A stretch of 44,510 nucleotides of DNA from SFTJ01 sp051871555. GTDB taxonomy: Bacteria > Bacteroidota > Bacteroidia > Bacteroidales > Muribaculaceae. The DNA is taken from contig JBJECZ010000022.1 in assembly GCA_051871555.1 (NCBI GenBank), positions 1-44,510 on the forward strand, read 5' to 3'. Of the stretch, positions 26,105 through 34,022 are shown in pieces. Position 1 is the stretch's first letter. Each line of letters begins with the position of its first letter. Made by a program: the position numbers and the translations under genes. The notes below the pieces were generated by a model. It saw only the letters and a list, made by a program, of their open reading frames with translations, ran no database searches and was not told the origin of the DNA.

Positions 26105-26132
26105 CCCAAAACAATCTATTATTCTATCGATT

Positions 26133-27185
26133 ATGAAACAACTACTTTTACTGCTGGCAGTCAGCTTCATGGCTACAGCCTGCACCGAAAAAAGCTATAG
26201 GCTTGAGGTGGATTTCAACAACGACGATGCCACCGCTCAAAAAGTTTATCTTATCAACTACGACTCGAGCGACACCATCGACAGTGCACTGGTGGTGGCT
26301 CGAAAAGCTATTTTCCAAGGGAAAGTGAAAGACAACATGGTTGCACGCGTGCTCGCTTCGGGCGCTCGCGCCACTTTCATTCTCGAGGGTGGCGACATTG
26401 CCATCAACTGGGCTGAACGCAAAGCCACAGGCACCGAGCTTAACGACTCGCTGGCTAAATTCAACGACGAAGTGGCTGCACTCGGCAACGAAATGGAAGC
26501 ATTAAACAAGCAGCAGCTCAGCGACGACGAACTGGCTGCCCAAGTACAAGCCATCGAGGCAAAGATTGCCGATGCCATGCTGGCGCATTACACCGCCAAC
26601 AAGAAAAACGCATTCGGATGGTGGTCGCTCTACCAGTATATGGTGAACGGTGAATTCTCGCTGCAACAGCTTCAAGACCTGCTTGCACAGGCACCCAAAG
26701 AATATGCCGAGCAAAGCGTTCGCATGAACAAATTGCTCGCCGCCGCGCAAACAGTTGAGCGCACCAAAGAAGGTTGCAAAATGGTGGACTTCACAGTGAA
26801 AACCGAGGACGGAATAGCCACCAGCCTGAGCGACTTTGTTGGCAAAGGCGAAATTGTGGTGGTTGATTTCTGGGCAAGCTGGTGTGGACCGTGCCGCCGT
26901 GAAGCCAGCACCACACTCAAGCAGATTTACGACAAATACAACGGCAAGGGGCTTAGCGTTCTTGGCGTGGCTGTTTGGGACAAACCCGAGGACACTTTCG
27001 CAGCCATCGAACAACTCGCACTGCCCTGGCCACAAATCATCAACAGCAAAAACATTGCCAGCGATGCCTACGGCTTCAACTCCATTCCGCACATCATCGT
27101 GTTCAGTGGAGACGGAACAATTCTGTGCCGCGGTCTGCTCGGCGATGAGCTTATGGCGAAAATCGACGAAATAATGGCAAAGTAA
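26133..27185 (+). CDS. TlpA-like thioredoxin lipoprotein with DUF4369-type N-terminus
   Basis: 350 residues with a lipoprotein signal ending ATAC (Cys17), so it is predicted to be anchored in the envelope. Residues about 20-105 resemble the beta-rich DUF4369 domain common in Bacteroidetes, followed by a charged helical linker. The C-terminal domain from about 215 is thioredoxin-like with WCGPC (Cys251, Cys254) in the sequence FWASWCGPCRREA, and the cis-Pro region is SIPHIIVF. The role is probably thiol-disulfide exchange on exported proteins. It has its own promoter and a shared terminator with the convergent purT. Confidence 0.88.
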   Translation: MKQLLLLLAVSFMATACTEKSYRLEVDFNNDDATAQKVYLINYDSSDTIDSALVVARKAIFQGKVKDNMVARVLASGARATFILEGGDIAINWAERKATGTELNDSLAKFNDEVAALGNEMEALNKQQLSDDELAAQVQAIEAKIADAMLAHYTANKKNAFGWWSLYQYMVNGEFSLQQLQDLLAQAPKEYAEQSVRMNKLLAAAQTVERTKEGCKMVDFTVKTEDGIATSLSDFVGKGEIVVVDFWASWCGPCRREASTTLKQIYDKYNGKGLSVLGVAVWDKPEDTFAAIEQLALPWPQIINSKNIASDAYGFNSIPHIIVFSGDGTILCRGLLGDELMAKIDEIMAK

Positions 27186-27213
27186 TTACCATACACTCAA
27201 CTCCTATACACTT

Positions 27214-27257
27214 CGATGCCGCTGGAAGCTGCAAAATCAGCATTTCCAGCGGCATCG
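27214..27257. terminator. Hairpin terminator between lipoprotein gene and purT
   Basis: A perfect 14-bp inverted repeat (27214-27227 and 27244-27257) with a 16-base loop lies between two convergent genes, so it may serve both. The flanking U-tracts are weak on both sides, which lowers certainty that it is rho-independent. Confidence 0.6.
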
Positions 27258-27283
27258 ATTATTTATGTGCGTGAGAATAACGA

Positions 27284-28483
27284 TTATCGTTTCTCGCGTG
27301 GATGTACAATCACTTGTAGCTTTTGGTAAGCGCGTTCGGCTTTTTCCTTTGCAGCCTCAACGCTATCGTCGGTGGCAAGAATCACAGCCATACGGCGATG
27401 TCCCTTAACCTCGGGTTTGCCAAAGATGCGCATTTGCGTTCCGGGTTCCTCAAGCACTTTCTCTATGTCGGCAAATTCCACGGTGTCGGTGTCGCCTTCA
27501 ACCACAACGGCGCGCGAAGCCGACGGTCCATAAAACTTGATTTCGGGCACAGGCAATCCAAGCAGGGCGCGCGCGTGCAAAGCAAATTCGCTTTGGTCCT
27601 GAGAAATCATAGTCACCATGCCGGTGTCGTGAGGACGTGGCGACACTTCGCTGAAAATCACATCGTCGCCCTTGATGAACATTTCCACGCCGAAAATGCC
27701 GTAGCCGCCAAGCGCGTCGGTTACTTTCTTGGCTATTTCCTGCGCTGTAGCCTTAGCCACGGGGCTCATTGGCTGCGGTTGCCACGAATAGCGGTAGTCG
27801 CCGTCGATTTGAATGTGTCCGATAGGTTCGCAAAACGCTGTGCCAAGAATGTTGCGCACTGTGAGCAAGGTGATTTCGTAGTCGAAATCGACAAACGCCT
27901 CAACAATCACGCGTCCGGCTCCGGCACGACCACCTTCTTGGGCGATGTGCCAACTGCGGTCGATGTCGTCGAACGACTTCACTACGCTCTGACCGTGGCC
28001 CGAGCTACTCATGATGGGTTTCACCACGCAAGGCACGCCAATTTGATGCACAGCATCGCTAAACTCCTGATAGGTTGATGCAAAAACATACTTCGAAGTG
28101 GTTATGCCCAATGTTTCAGCAGCAAGCCTGCGTATGCCTTCGCGATTCATAGTGAGCAATGCGGCACTTGCTGTAGGCGTTACGTTATAACCTTCTTTTT
28201 CAAGTTCCACAAGCGTGGGCGTGGCTATAGCTTCGACTTCAGGAATGATATGGTCGGGCTTTTCAAGTTCAATTACCTCGCGTAATCGCTTGCCGTCGAG
28301 CATGTTGAACACATGGCTGCGATGAGCGATGTGCATTGCCGGCGCACCTTCGTAACGGTCGCAAGCCACCACCTCAACGCCATAGCGTTGCAGCTCGATT
28401 GCAACCTCTTTTCCCAATTCGCCACTGCCAAGCAACAGTGCCTTCTTGCCTTTGCTTGTATTGATTGAACCAATCCGTGTCAT
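27284..28483 (-). CDS. purT: Formate-dependent phosphoribosylglycinamide formyltransferase 2
   Basis: An ATP-grasp enzyme of purine synthesis that makes formyl-GAR from GAR, ATP and formate, bypassing folate-dependent PurN. The 399 residues match the family (about 390-395). The N-terminal dinucleotide-like loop LLLGSGELGKEVAIE, the VVKPIMSSSGHGQSVV phosphate-binding loop, and the EVSPRPHDTGMVT metal and ATP-binding motif are all present. It is monocistronic, divergent from the exported-protein gene at 28615 and preceded by a consensus -7 element. Confidence 0.96.
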   Translation of the reverse strand: MTRIGSINTSKGKKALLLGSGELGKEVAIELQRYGVEVVACDRYEGAPAMHIAHRSHVFNMLDGKRLREVIELEKPDHIIPEVEAIATPTLVELEKEGYNVTPTASAALLTMNREGIRRLAAETLGITTSKYVFASTYQEFSDAVHQIGVPCVVKPIMSSSGHGQSVVKSFDDIDRSWHIAQEGGRAGAGRVIVEAFVDFDYEITLLTVRNILGTAFCEPIGHIQIDGDYRYSWQPQPMSPVAKATAQEIAKKVTDALGGYGIFGVEMFIKGDDVIFSEVSPRPHDTGMVTMISQDQSEFALHARALLGLPVPEIKFYGPSASRAVVVEGDTDTVEFADIEKVLEEPGTQMRIFGKPEVKGHRRMAVILATDDSVEAAKEKAERAYQKLQVIVHPREKR

Positions 28484-28521
28484 AGATAATTAATTTTGGT
28501 TTTTGTTTGATAATGCTATTG

Positions 28522-28529
28522 CAAAGGTA
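28522..28529 (-). promoter_or_regulatory. purT promoter -7 element
   Basis: The minus strand reads TACCTTTG, an exact match to TAnnTTTG, 38 bases before the purT ATG. A -33 TTTG was not found. Confidence 0.55.
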
Positions 28530-28574
28530 ATCATTAGCAGTGAATAAAAAAAATTAAAAGCATGGACAACGTAA

Positions 28575-28606
28575 TTTGGGCGAGTGTGGGAATTTTTATA
28601 ATTTTG
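28575..28606 (+). promoter_or_regulatory. Promoter of the unknown exported protein
   Basis: TTTG (28575-28578), a 20-base spacer and TAATTTTG (28599-28606), a full consensus match. The ATG follows only 8 bases after the -7 element, so the leader would be a few bases at most. This promoter also shows that a GTG start at 28576 is wrong. Confidence 0.75.
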
Positions 28607-28614
28607 CGGGCGTT

Positions 28615-29484
28615 ATGAACAAATTATCGAAATTGATGCTGAGCATGGCAGCAGCTATGTGTGTTGCCGCTAATGCCCAAAACATAAGCCAGACATTCAA
28701 CGAAGACGACGAGGAGCCAATCGACCTTGAGCAAGTGCGCAAGCCCGTGAGGCGCCCCAATCATCCGGTGGTGACCTATATCAGAGTGACTGTCGACGAC
28801 AGCCGCGCAAAACGCTATGCCGAGGTGAAAACGCCCGACAAAGCCATCAGCGCCGCCGAGCAAAGCAACAAGGCGGTGATAGAGCAAATGAACAGGCGTG
28901 CCAATCAAAGCCAGGAGGAAGTGGAAGCAAACGTGGAGCGATTTCTTGCCGAAGCTCGCTCAAAAGCGCCCAAGCACGAAACCTACGTTCCCGAATTTGC
29001 GCGGCGTAGGGTCCACGACGAGGAAAAGATGACCCAAGAGCAATTGCTGAAAAGCTTCACAGCAAAGCACTCCATTGGCAAAACCAAATATGTGCCACGC
29101 TCGGCGCCCTCGATGGTGGAGCAAAATGCCATCTATCTGTTTTTTGAAGTGCCCACTGCAAGCCGCCCGGGCAACATGAACATTCGCGTGCAGTATTATG
29201 CCGACGACCGTCTGGATATCCAGAAAGTGGAGTTTCTGATTAACGGCAGCAAATACACCATCACACCGCCGCACCTCAACACCCAGCGCCAAGGCAAATA
29301 TGTGTCGGAATGGTTTGAGATGCCACTCAGCGGTGACAACGCTTCGCTCGTCGATGCCATGGGTTATGCCAACTATGTTCGCGTGAAGTTCATAGGCAAG
29401 CAGTGCAACCACATCAAGGATTTGACTCGCGCCCAAGTGGCTGACCTGCGCAAAGCCTACTTCCTACACAAAAACTATCGCTGA
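28615..29484 (+). CDS. Exported protein of unknown function
   Basis: 289 residues with a signal peptide (LSKLMLSMAAAMCVAANAQ). The mature N-terminus is acidic then basic and proline-rich (EDDEEPIDLEQVRKPVRRPNHP), followed by a charged helical region (about 80-150, possible coiled coil with EEVEANVERFLAEARSKAP) and a beta-rich C-terminal domain (about 165-285). I do not recognise the family. The gene is preceded by a strong promoter and stands alone between purT (divergent) and gldE, so context gives no clue to function. No lipobox or membrane segment was seen. Confidence 0.75.
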   Translation: MNKLSKLMLSMAAAMCVAANAQNISQTFNEDDEEPIDLEQVRKPVRRPNHPVVTYIRVTVDDSRAKRYAEVKTPDKAISAAEQSNKAVIEQMNRRANQSQEEVEANVERFLAEARSKAPKHETYVPEFARRRVHDEEKMTQEQLLKSFTAKHSIGKTKYVPRSAPSMVEQNAIYLFFEVPTASRPGNMNIRVQYYADDRLDIQKVEFLINGSKYTITPPHLNTQRQGKYVSEWFEMPLSGDNASLVDAMGYANYVRVKFIGKQCNHIKDLTRAQVADLRKAYFLHKNYR

Positions 29485-29587
29485 GCGCGCCTCGTGTGCT
29501 ATGCCGCTATGGCTATAGTTGTTGCCACGTTTTTAGCTGCCGCATTATTTATTGTGGCAAATCTTTTTATCTTCTAATTCATTTTCG

Positions 29588-29595
29588 TATCTTTG
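29588..29595 (+). promoter_or_regulatory. gldE promoter -7 element
   Basis: TATCTTTG matches TAnnTTTG exactly, 26 bases before the proposed TTG start. The -33 element is not clear. Confidence 0.55.
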
Positions 29596-29621
29596 CACAA
29601 AATAATCAATACTAAATAGAA

Positions 29622-30965
29622 TTGGATATAGACCCTCTTACGTGTATCTTTACACTTGCTGATGTTGTCGATGCTGCGGCAACACCATTATTTGTTATCA
29701 ACCATCCCACACCGGGCAGCTTGATTGCCGGATGTGTGGCTGTCTTGGGGCTGCTGATGTCAGCTTTTATGTCAGGCTCGGAAATTGCCTATTTTTCGCT
29801 CACCGAACAGCAAATCGACGAGATTGCGGGCGACGACAAGCAACAGCAAATACGCCACCTGTTGTCGAATCCCGAAAAACTGCTTGCAACCATACTCATT
29901 GCCAACAATCTTGTGAATGTGATGATTGTTGTGCTCAGCTCGTTTGCCATGACGCAGATGTTCACATTCAACAGCTCAGTGTTGAGTTTCTTGGTGCAAA
30001 CGGTAATCCTCACATTCCTCATCTTGCTCTTTGGCGAAATCATACCTAAGCTGTATGCCAACAACTATAACGTGCGCTTTGCCGTGATGGCGGCTAATCC
30101 GCTCAGCGCAATTCAAAAACTTTTTCACCCGCTGTCGAGCATCATGGAACGCAGCACGTTCATCGTGAACAAGATTGTCACTAAGCATGCCGACGACATC
30201 TCGATGGACGACCTGTCGAAGGCACTGGAAATAAGCGACGTGCAAACCAGCGACGAAAAGGAACTGCTTGAGGGCATTCTTAGCTTTGGCGGCAAGGAAG
30301 TGAGCGAAATCATGCGTCCACGCATCGATGTGGTCGACCTCGGCTATTCCACTCCGTTTTCCGAAGTAGTTAAGACCGTGATTGACAGCGGATACTCACG
30401 AATTCCCGTGTTTGAAGAAACTCCCGACAACGTCAAAGGCATTCTTTATGCCAAAGACCTGTTGCCATACATAGGCAAACAAAACGACAATTTCAACTGG
30501 CAACGCCTGCTGCGCGAGCCATTCTATGTGCCCGAGTCACGCATGATTGACGACCTGCTCGAGGACTTCCGCCGCAAGAGCGTGCATTTTGCCATCGTGG
30601 TCGACGAATACGGCTGCACACAGGGCATTGCCACCCTCGAAGATGTGCTCGAGGAGATTGTGGGCGAAATCGACGACGAATACGACACCGAAGAAAAGTT
30701 CTACACAAAGATATCGGAAAACACCTATGTGTTCGACGGAAAAACCTTGCTGGGCGACTTCTATCGCGTGACAGGCATCGACGAAGATGAATTTGGCGAA
30801 TTAGCCGAGAACGTGGAGACGCTTGCCGGACTGCTGCTGAGCATAAAAGGCGATTTCCCCAAGGAAAAAGAGCCGATTGCCTACGGCTGCTGCAAGTTCT
30901 TGGTGCTCACTGTGGTGAAGCATCGCATCGAAAAAGTGCGCGTGTCGATAGTTCCGAAGCAATAA
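29622..30965 (+). CDS. gldE: GldE-type CNNM/CorC family membrane protein
   Basis: 447 residues: an N-terminal DUF21/CNNM membrane domain of about four helices (from ~30 to ~200), two CBS domains (about 225-345, MRPRIDVVDL and LEDVLEEIVGEI DDEYD regions), and a C-terminal CorC/HlyC domain (about 365-447). In Bacteroidetes this family is annotated as gliding-motility-associated GldE; in non-gliding Bacteroidales it more likely affects divalent cation homeostasis or supports GldD-like lipoproteins. The proposed TTG start gives the N-terminus before the first helix; no ATG is available between it and the membrane domain. A phosphopantetheinyl transferase gene follows, a neighbourhood I associate with gldE. 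Confidence 0.82.
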   Translation: MDIDPLTCIFTLADVVDAAATPLFVINHPTPGSLIAGCVAVLGLLMSAFMSGSEIAYFSLTEQQIDEIAGDDKQQQIRHLLSNPEKLLATILIANNLVNVMIVVLSSFAMTQMFTFNSSVLSFLVQTVILTFLILLFGEIIPKLYANNYNVRFAVMAANPLSAIQKLFHPLSSIMERSTFIVNKIVTKHADDISMDDLSKALEISDVQTSDEKELLEGILSFGGKEVSEIMRPRIDVVDLGYSTPFSEVVKTVIDSGYSRIPVFEETPDNVKGILYAKDLLPYIGKQNDNFNWQRLLREPFYVPESRMIDDLLEDFRRKSVHFAIVVDEYGCTQGIATLEDVLEEIVGEIDDEYDTEEKFYTKISENTYVFDGKTLLGDFYRVTGIDEDEFGELAENVETLAGLLLSIKGDFPKEKEPIAYGCCKFLVLTVVKHRIEKVRVSIVPKQ

Positions 30966-31017
30966 CAGCTCTTTGCCAACGGTCATAACCACTAACCCAA
31001 TCGAAATACTTGCCGCC

Positions 31018-31650
31018 ATGCCACTAATCGACATTCCATCATGCATTGTTTGCTCCGACGCCGACATCGCCATCTGGCACGTCGACGAGGACGAAAACGT
31101 GCTGATTGATTTGTGTCAAAGCTGTGGCGTCGACACCCGCTCGGTTCTCGAAACAAAGCTTGCCAAGCGGCGCATCGAATTGCTCGCCGAGAACCTGTTG
31201 CTGCATGCGCTCAACGGCAGCGTTTCGCCAATCAACCACACACCCACTGGTGCTCCATATATTGCCGACAGCACGCTGAACATAAGCATCAGCCACACCC
31301 GTGGCTATGTGGCAATGGCAATAAGCCGCCGTGGCATAGGCATCGACATCGAACATTTTTCTGAGAAAGTTCTTCGGGTTAGGCAGCGATTCCTCAGCCA
31401 AGCCGAGGCTCGGCACATCGCAGCCGACAACATCGCCCTCAACACTGCCGCTTGGACCGCAAAGGAAGCCATTTACAAAGCCGCGCTCACTCCGGGCATC
31501 AATCTTTCTCACCACATTCCCATTGATGCACAAGCCATTGCTGCCAACGGCAAATGGGCGAGCACGGTTTGCGGCAAGCAATTCGATGTTAGCACCTACA
31601 TCGCCACAGACTACGCAATTTCACTTGCAATCGAAAACGCTCACGAATGA
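31018..31650 (+). CDS. 4'-phosphopantetheinyl transferase superfamily protein
   Basis: Transfers the phosphopantetheine arm of coenzyme A to a carrier protein. 210 residues from ATG 31018 (a TTG at 30973 is an alternative). The signature elements are SISHT (about residues 90-94), GIDIE (108-112, magnesium-binding) and WTAKEAIYK (146-154, catalytic Glu and Lys). Its size places it between AcpS and Sfp types. It lies 52 bases after gldE and directly upstream of the dipeptidase. The partner carrier protein is not in the window, so whether it serves fatty acid ACP or a secondary metabolite is undecided. Confidence 0.85.
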   Translation: MPLIDIPSCIVCSDADIAIWHVDEDENVLIDLCQSCGVDTRSVLETKLAKRRIELLAENLLLHALNGSVSPINHTPTGAPYIADSTLNISISHTRGYVAMAISRRGIGIDIEHFSEKVLRVRQRFLSQAEARHIAADNIALNTAAWTAKEAIYKAALTPGINLSHHIPIDAQAIAANGKWASTVCGKQFDVSTYIATDYAISLAIENAHE

Positions 31651-31682
31651 ATAATCAATATAAACTAAATAAGACTAAAGCT

Positions 31683-33365
31683 ATGAACAAAAATCGTTTC
31701 TCAACACGAACCCTGCTCGCTGCTTGCTTCGCCATTGCAGCTGGCATGTGCAGCATTGCTTCTTACGCATGCACATCGCTGCTCGTTGGCAAGAAGGCCT
31801 CGACTGACGGTTCTACTTTCATCTCTTATGCTGCCGACTCGCACGTGCTTTACGGCGCACTCGCACACTTGCCGGCTGCCGACCACAAAGCCGGAGCTAT
31901 GCGCGACATCCGCGATTGGGACGACGGCACTTATCACGGTCAGATTCCCGAGGTGGCACACACCTACTCGGTTGTTGGCAACATGAACGAGCACCAGCTG
32001 TCAATCACCGAATCGACTTTCGGCGGCCGCCACGAGCTGGTTGACACAACCGGCATTATGGACTACGGTTCGCTCATCTACGTCACCCTGCAACGCGCCC
32101 GCACTGCTCGCGAAGCCATCAAGGTGATGACCGACCTGGTTGCCAAATACGGCTATTGCAGCGGCGGCGAATCGTTCTCGATTGCCGACCCTAACGAAAT
32201 ATGGATTATGGAAATGGTGGGCAAAGGCGTCAAGGAAAAAGGCGCCGTATGGGTTGCCATCCGCATCCCCGACGATTGCATTGCCGGACACGCCAACCAA
32301 TCGCGCATTCACACCTTCCCGCTGAAAGACAAAGAAAACTGCCTGTATGCAAAGGACGTAATCTCATTTGCTCGCAAGATGGGGTACTTCAACGGCAAAG
32401 ATGACGAATTCAGCTTCGCCAATGCCTATAACCCATTTGACTTCTCAGGCCTGCGCGGCTGCGACGCTCGCGTTTGGGCTTGGTTTAACCGCTACAAAGC
32501 AGGCATGGACAAATATCTGCCCTACCTGCACGGCAAGAAAGATGCCGAGGTGATGCCTCTCTACGTTCGCCCCGACCGCAAAGTTAGCGTTCGCGACGTG
32601 CAAAACATGATGCGCGACCACTTTGAAGGCACTCCTTTCGACATGACCAACGACCCGGGCGCAAAGATTCTGTATGATGTGCCTTATCGCTGGCGTCCGA
32701 TGACCTTCAAGGTCGACGGCGTGGAATACACCAACGAACGTGCTATCGCAACCCAGCAAACCGGCTTCGTGCTGGTGTCGCAAATGCGCTCGTGGCTGCC
32801 CGACGCAATCGGCGGTATTCACTGGTTTGGCGTTGACGATGCCAACACTGCCGTTTTCGTGCCAATGTACTGCTGCATGACTTCAATACCCAAAAGCTAT
32901 GCAATGGAAACAGCCGACCTCTACAACTTCTCAACCGAATCGGCTTTCTGGGTGAACAACTGGGTAGCTAACCAAGCCTACACCCGCTACAGCTTTATGA
33001 TTAAGGACATCCGCAAGGTGCAAAATGCCCTCGAGGACGGCTACGCCAATCGTCAGGCTTCGCTCGAAGCCGAAGCGCTTGCCCTGCACGAACAGGACCC
33101 GGCTAAGGCTGTGGCTATGCTCAACGACTACAGCAACCGCTCGGCACAGGACGCCACTGCAAGCTATCTGAAACTCGCTCAATATCTGCTCGTTAAATAT
33201 CTCGACGGTAATATGAAGAAAGAAAAAGACGGCGAATTTGAGCGCAGCAAAACCGGTTATCCTGTTTATCCTCACTTCCCAGGCTACCCTCAAGAATACT
33301 ACAAAGCCATCGTAACCGACAAGAACGCTGCCGACAACCTGAAAGTGGTTGAACCAGAAAAGTAA
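31683..33365 (+). CDS. C69 family dipeptidase
   Basis: An N-terminal nucleophile hydrolase of 560 residues. The ATG at 31683 gives a signal peptide (RTLLAACFAIAAGMCSIASYA) whose cleavage exposes Cys30 in ACTSLLVGKKASTDGS, the typical N-terminal nucleophile motif of C69 (PepD-like) dipeptidases, which self-process to free the Cys. An ATG at 31647, overlapping the preceding stop, would give an unusually long N-region. Other recognisable parts are NEHQLSITESTFGG and a C-terminal tail ending FPGYPQEYYKAIV. It probably cleaves dipeptides in the periplasm. A strong terminator follows. Confidence 0.9.
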   Translation: MNKNRFSTRTLLAACFAIAAGMCSIASYACTSLLVGKKASTDGSTFISYAADSHVLYGALAHLPAADHKAGAMRDIRDWDDGTYHGQIPEVAHTYSVVGNMNEHQLSITESTFGGRHELVDTTGIMDYGSLIYVTLQRARTAREAIKVMTDLVAKYGYCSGGESFSIADPNEIWIMEMVGKGVKEKGAVWVAIRIPDDCIAGHANQSRIHTFPLKDKENCLYAKDVISFARKMGYFNGKDDEFSFANAYNPFDFSGLRGCDARVWAWFNRYKAGMDKYLPYLHGKKDAEVMPLYVRPDRKVSVRDVQNMMRDHFEGTPFDMTNDPGAKILYDVPYRWRPMTFKVDGVEYTNERAIATQQTGFVLVSQMRSWLPDAIGGIHWFGVDDANTAVFVPMYCCMTSIPKSYAMETADLYNFSTESAFWVNNWVANQAYTRYSFMIKDIRKVQNALEDGYANRQASLEAEALALHEQDPAKAVAMLNDYSNRSAQDATASYLKLAQYLLVKYLDGNMKKEKDGEFERSKTGYPVYPHFPGYPQEYYKAIVTDKNAADNLKVVEPEK

Positions 33366-33401
33366 TAACCCGGCAATAGCGCTTGTCACTTCAATAACAT
33401 C

Positions 33402-33437
33402 AAATGCCCTTTCCACCACGGAAGGGGCATTTTTGTT
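33402..33437 (+). terminator. Terminator after the C69 dipeptidase gene
   Basis: A 13-bp stem (AAATGCCCTTTCC / GGAAGGGGCATTT, one G-T pair) with a 5-base loop is followed by a T-rich run. It starts 37 bases after the stop codon. Confidence 0.85.
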
Positions 33438-33469
33438 TACAGCCAGGCATACCTCTCACAGCTACCACA

Positions 33470-33830
33470 GAAGCGGACGATTGACTCACACAGATTAAGC
33501 AGATTATTATGATTCTCTGCGCATATCTGCGCCGTCTGCGAGAGGTTATCCCTGCCACCTGCCATGTCATGCGAAGCATGTGACGCCGAGCCGACCGAGG
33601 CGAGGCACTTAGCCGTGGGTAAGCCCGTTATGGTGCAACCCACGGCTAAATCCCGTAGGCTTACGCCTCCGGGTTCCCGTCTTTCAGACGACAAGGCGGG
33701 TCGCAGCCTAAAATGACAAGCATCCTTGGGGCGTATGGCAATACGCCCAAGGAACAATCGCTGCCGACGCATCAACCGTGGAGCGGTTGCAGATTCAGCA
33801 ATACAGGTAAATCCGTCCTGTACCTACTTC
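33470..33830. repeat. Hairpin-rich intergenic repeat island
   Basis: Within the 657-base gap between the dipeptidase and menD there is no convincing gene but a string of inverted repeats: TCATGC-GAA-GCATG around 33570-33582; TTAGCCGTGGGT / ACCCACGGCTAA (33609-33620 and 33638-33649, 12 bp perfect); CCCGtAGGC / GCCTcCGGG around 33653-33674; CGTCT-TTC-AGACG around 33679-33691; CCTTGGGGCGTAT / ATACGCCCAAGG (33724-33736 and 33741-33752, one bulge); CAACCG / CGGTTG (33773-33789); ACAGG / CCTGT around 33803-33821. An inverted copy of AATCTGTGTGAG lies at 33485-33496. I read it as a mosaic of REP-like palindromes. Confidence 0.65.
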
Positions 33831-33865
33831 TGCGGTGTCTATGAGAGGGTATAGGTGGTGAATCT

Positions 33866-33972
33866 CTCGCGAAACCCGTAGAAAATCAGTTAAATCTAAT
33901 TAATCTGTGTGAGGCGGCAATCTTTCTGCTGATTTAGCGAGGGCATCTCGGGCGTATGCGATATTTCCAACA
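33866..33972 (+). repeat. Dispersed intergenic repeat, copy C (upstream of menD)
   Basis: Shares the blocks CTCGCG...AGAAAATCA with copy B, AATCTGTGTGAG (33902-33913) and ...ATCTTTCTGC (ending 33929) with copies A and B, and GGGCGTAT followed by CGA/ATAT and CCAAC (33950-33972) with copy A. It ends about 15 bases before the menD promoter. Confidence 0.65.
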
Positions 33973-33986
33973 TATATATTTTGAGT

Positions 33987-34017
33987 TTTGAAAAATGAAA
34001 TAAAATCAGTAATTTTG
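33987..34017 (+). promoter_or_regulatory. menDBCE promoter
   Basis: TTTG (33987-33990), a 19-base spacer and TAATTTTG (34010-34017) match both consensus elements. The -7 element ends 5 bases before the menD ATG, predicting a leaderless transcript. Confidence 0.75.
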
Positions 34018-34022
34018 ATGCA

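Noticed and set aside
29485..29587. A weak inverted repeat (TTGCCAC / GTGGCAA) upstream of gldE as a terminator or riboswitch
   Set aside because: The stem is 7 bp with a loop of about 25 bases and no T run, so neither terminator nor structured leader is supported.
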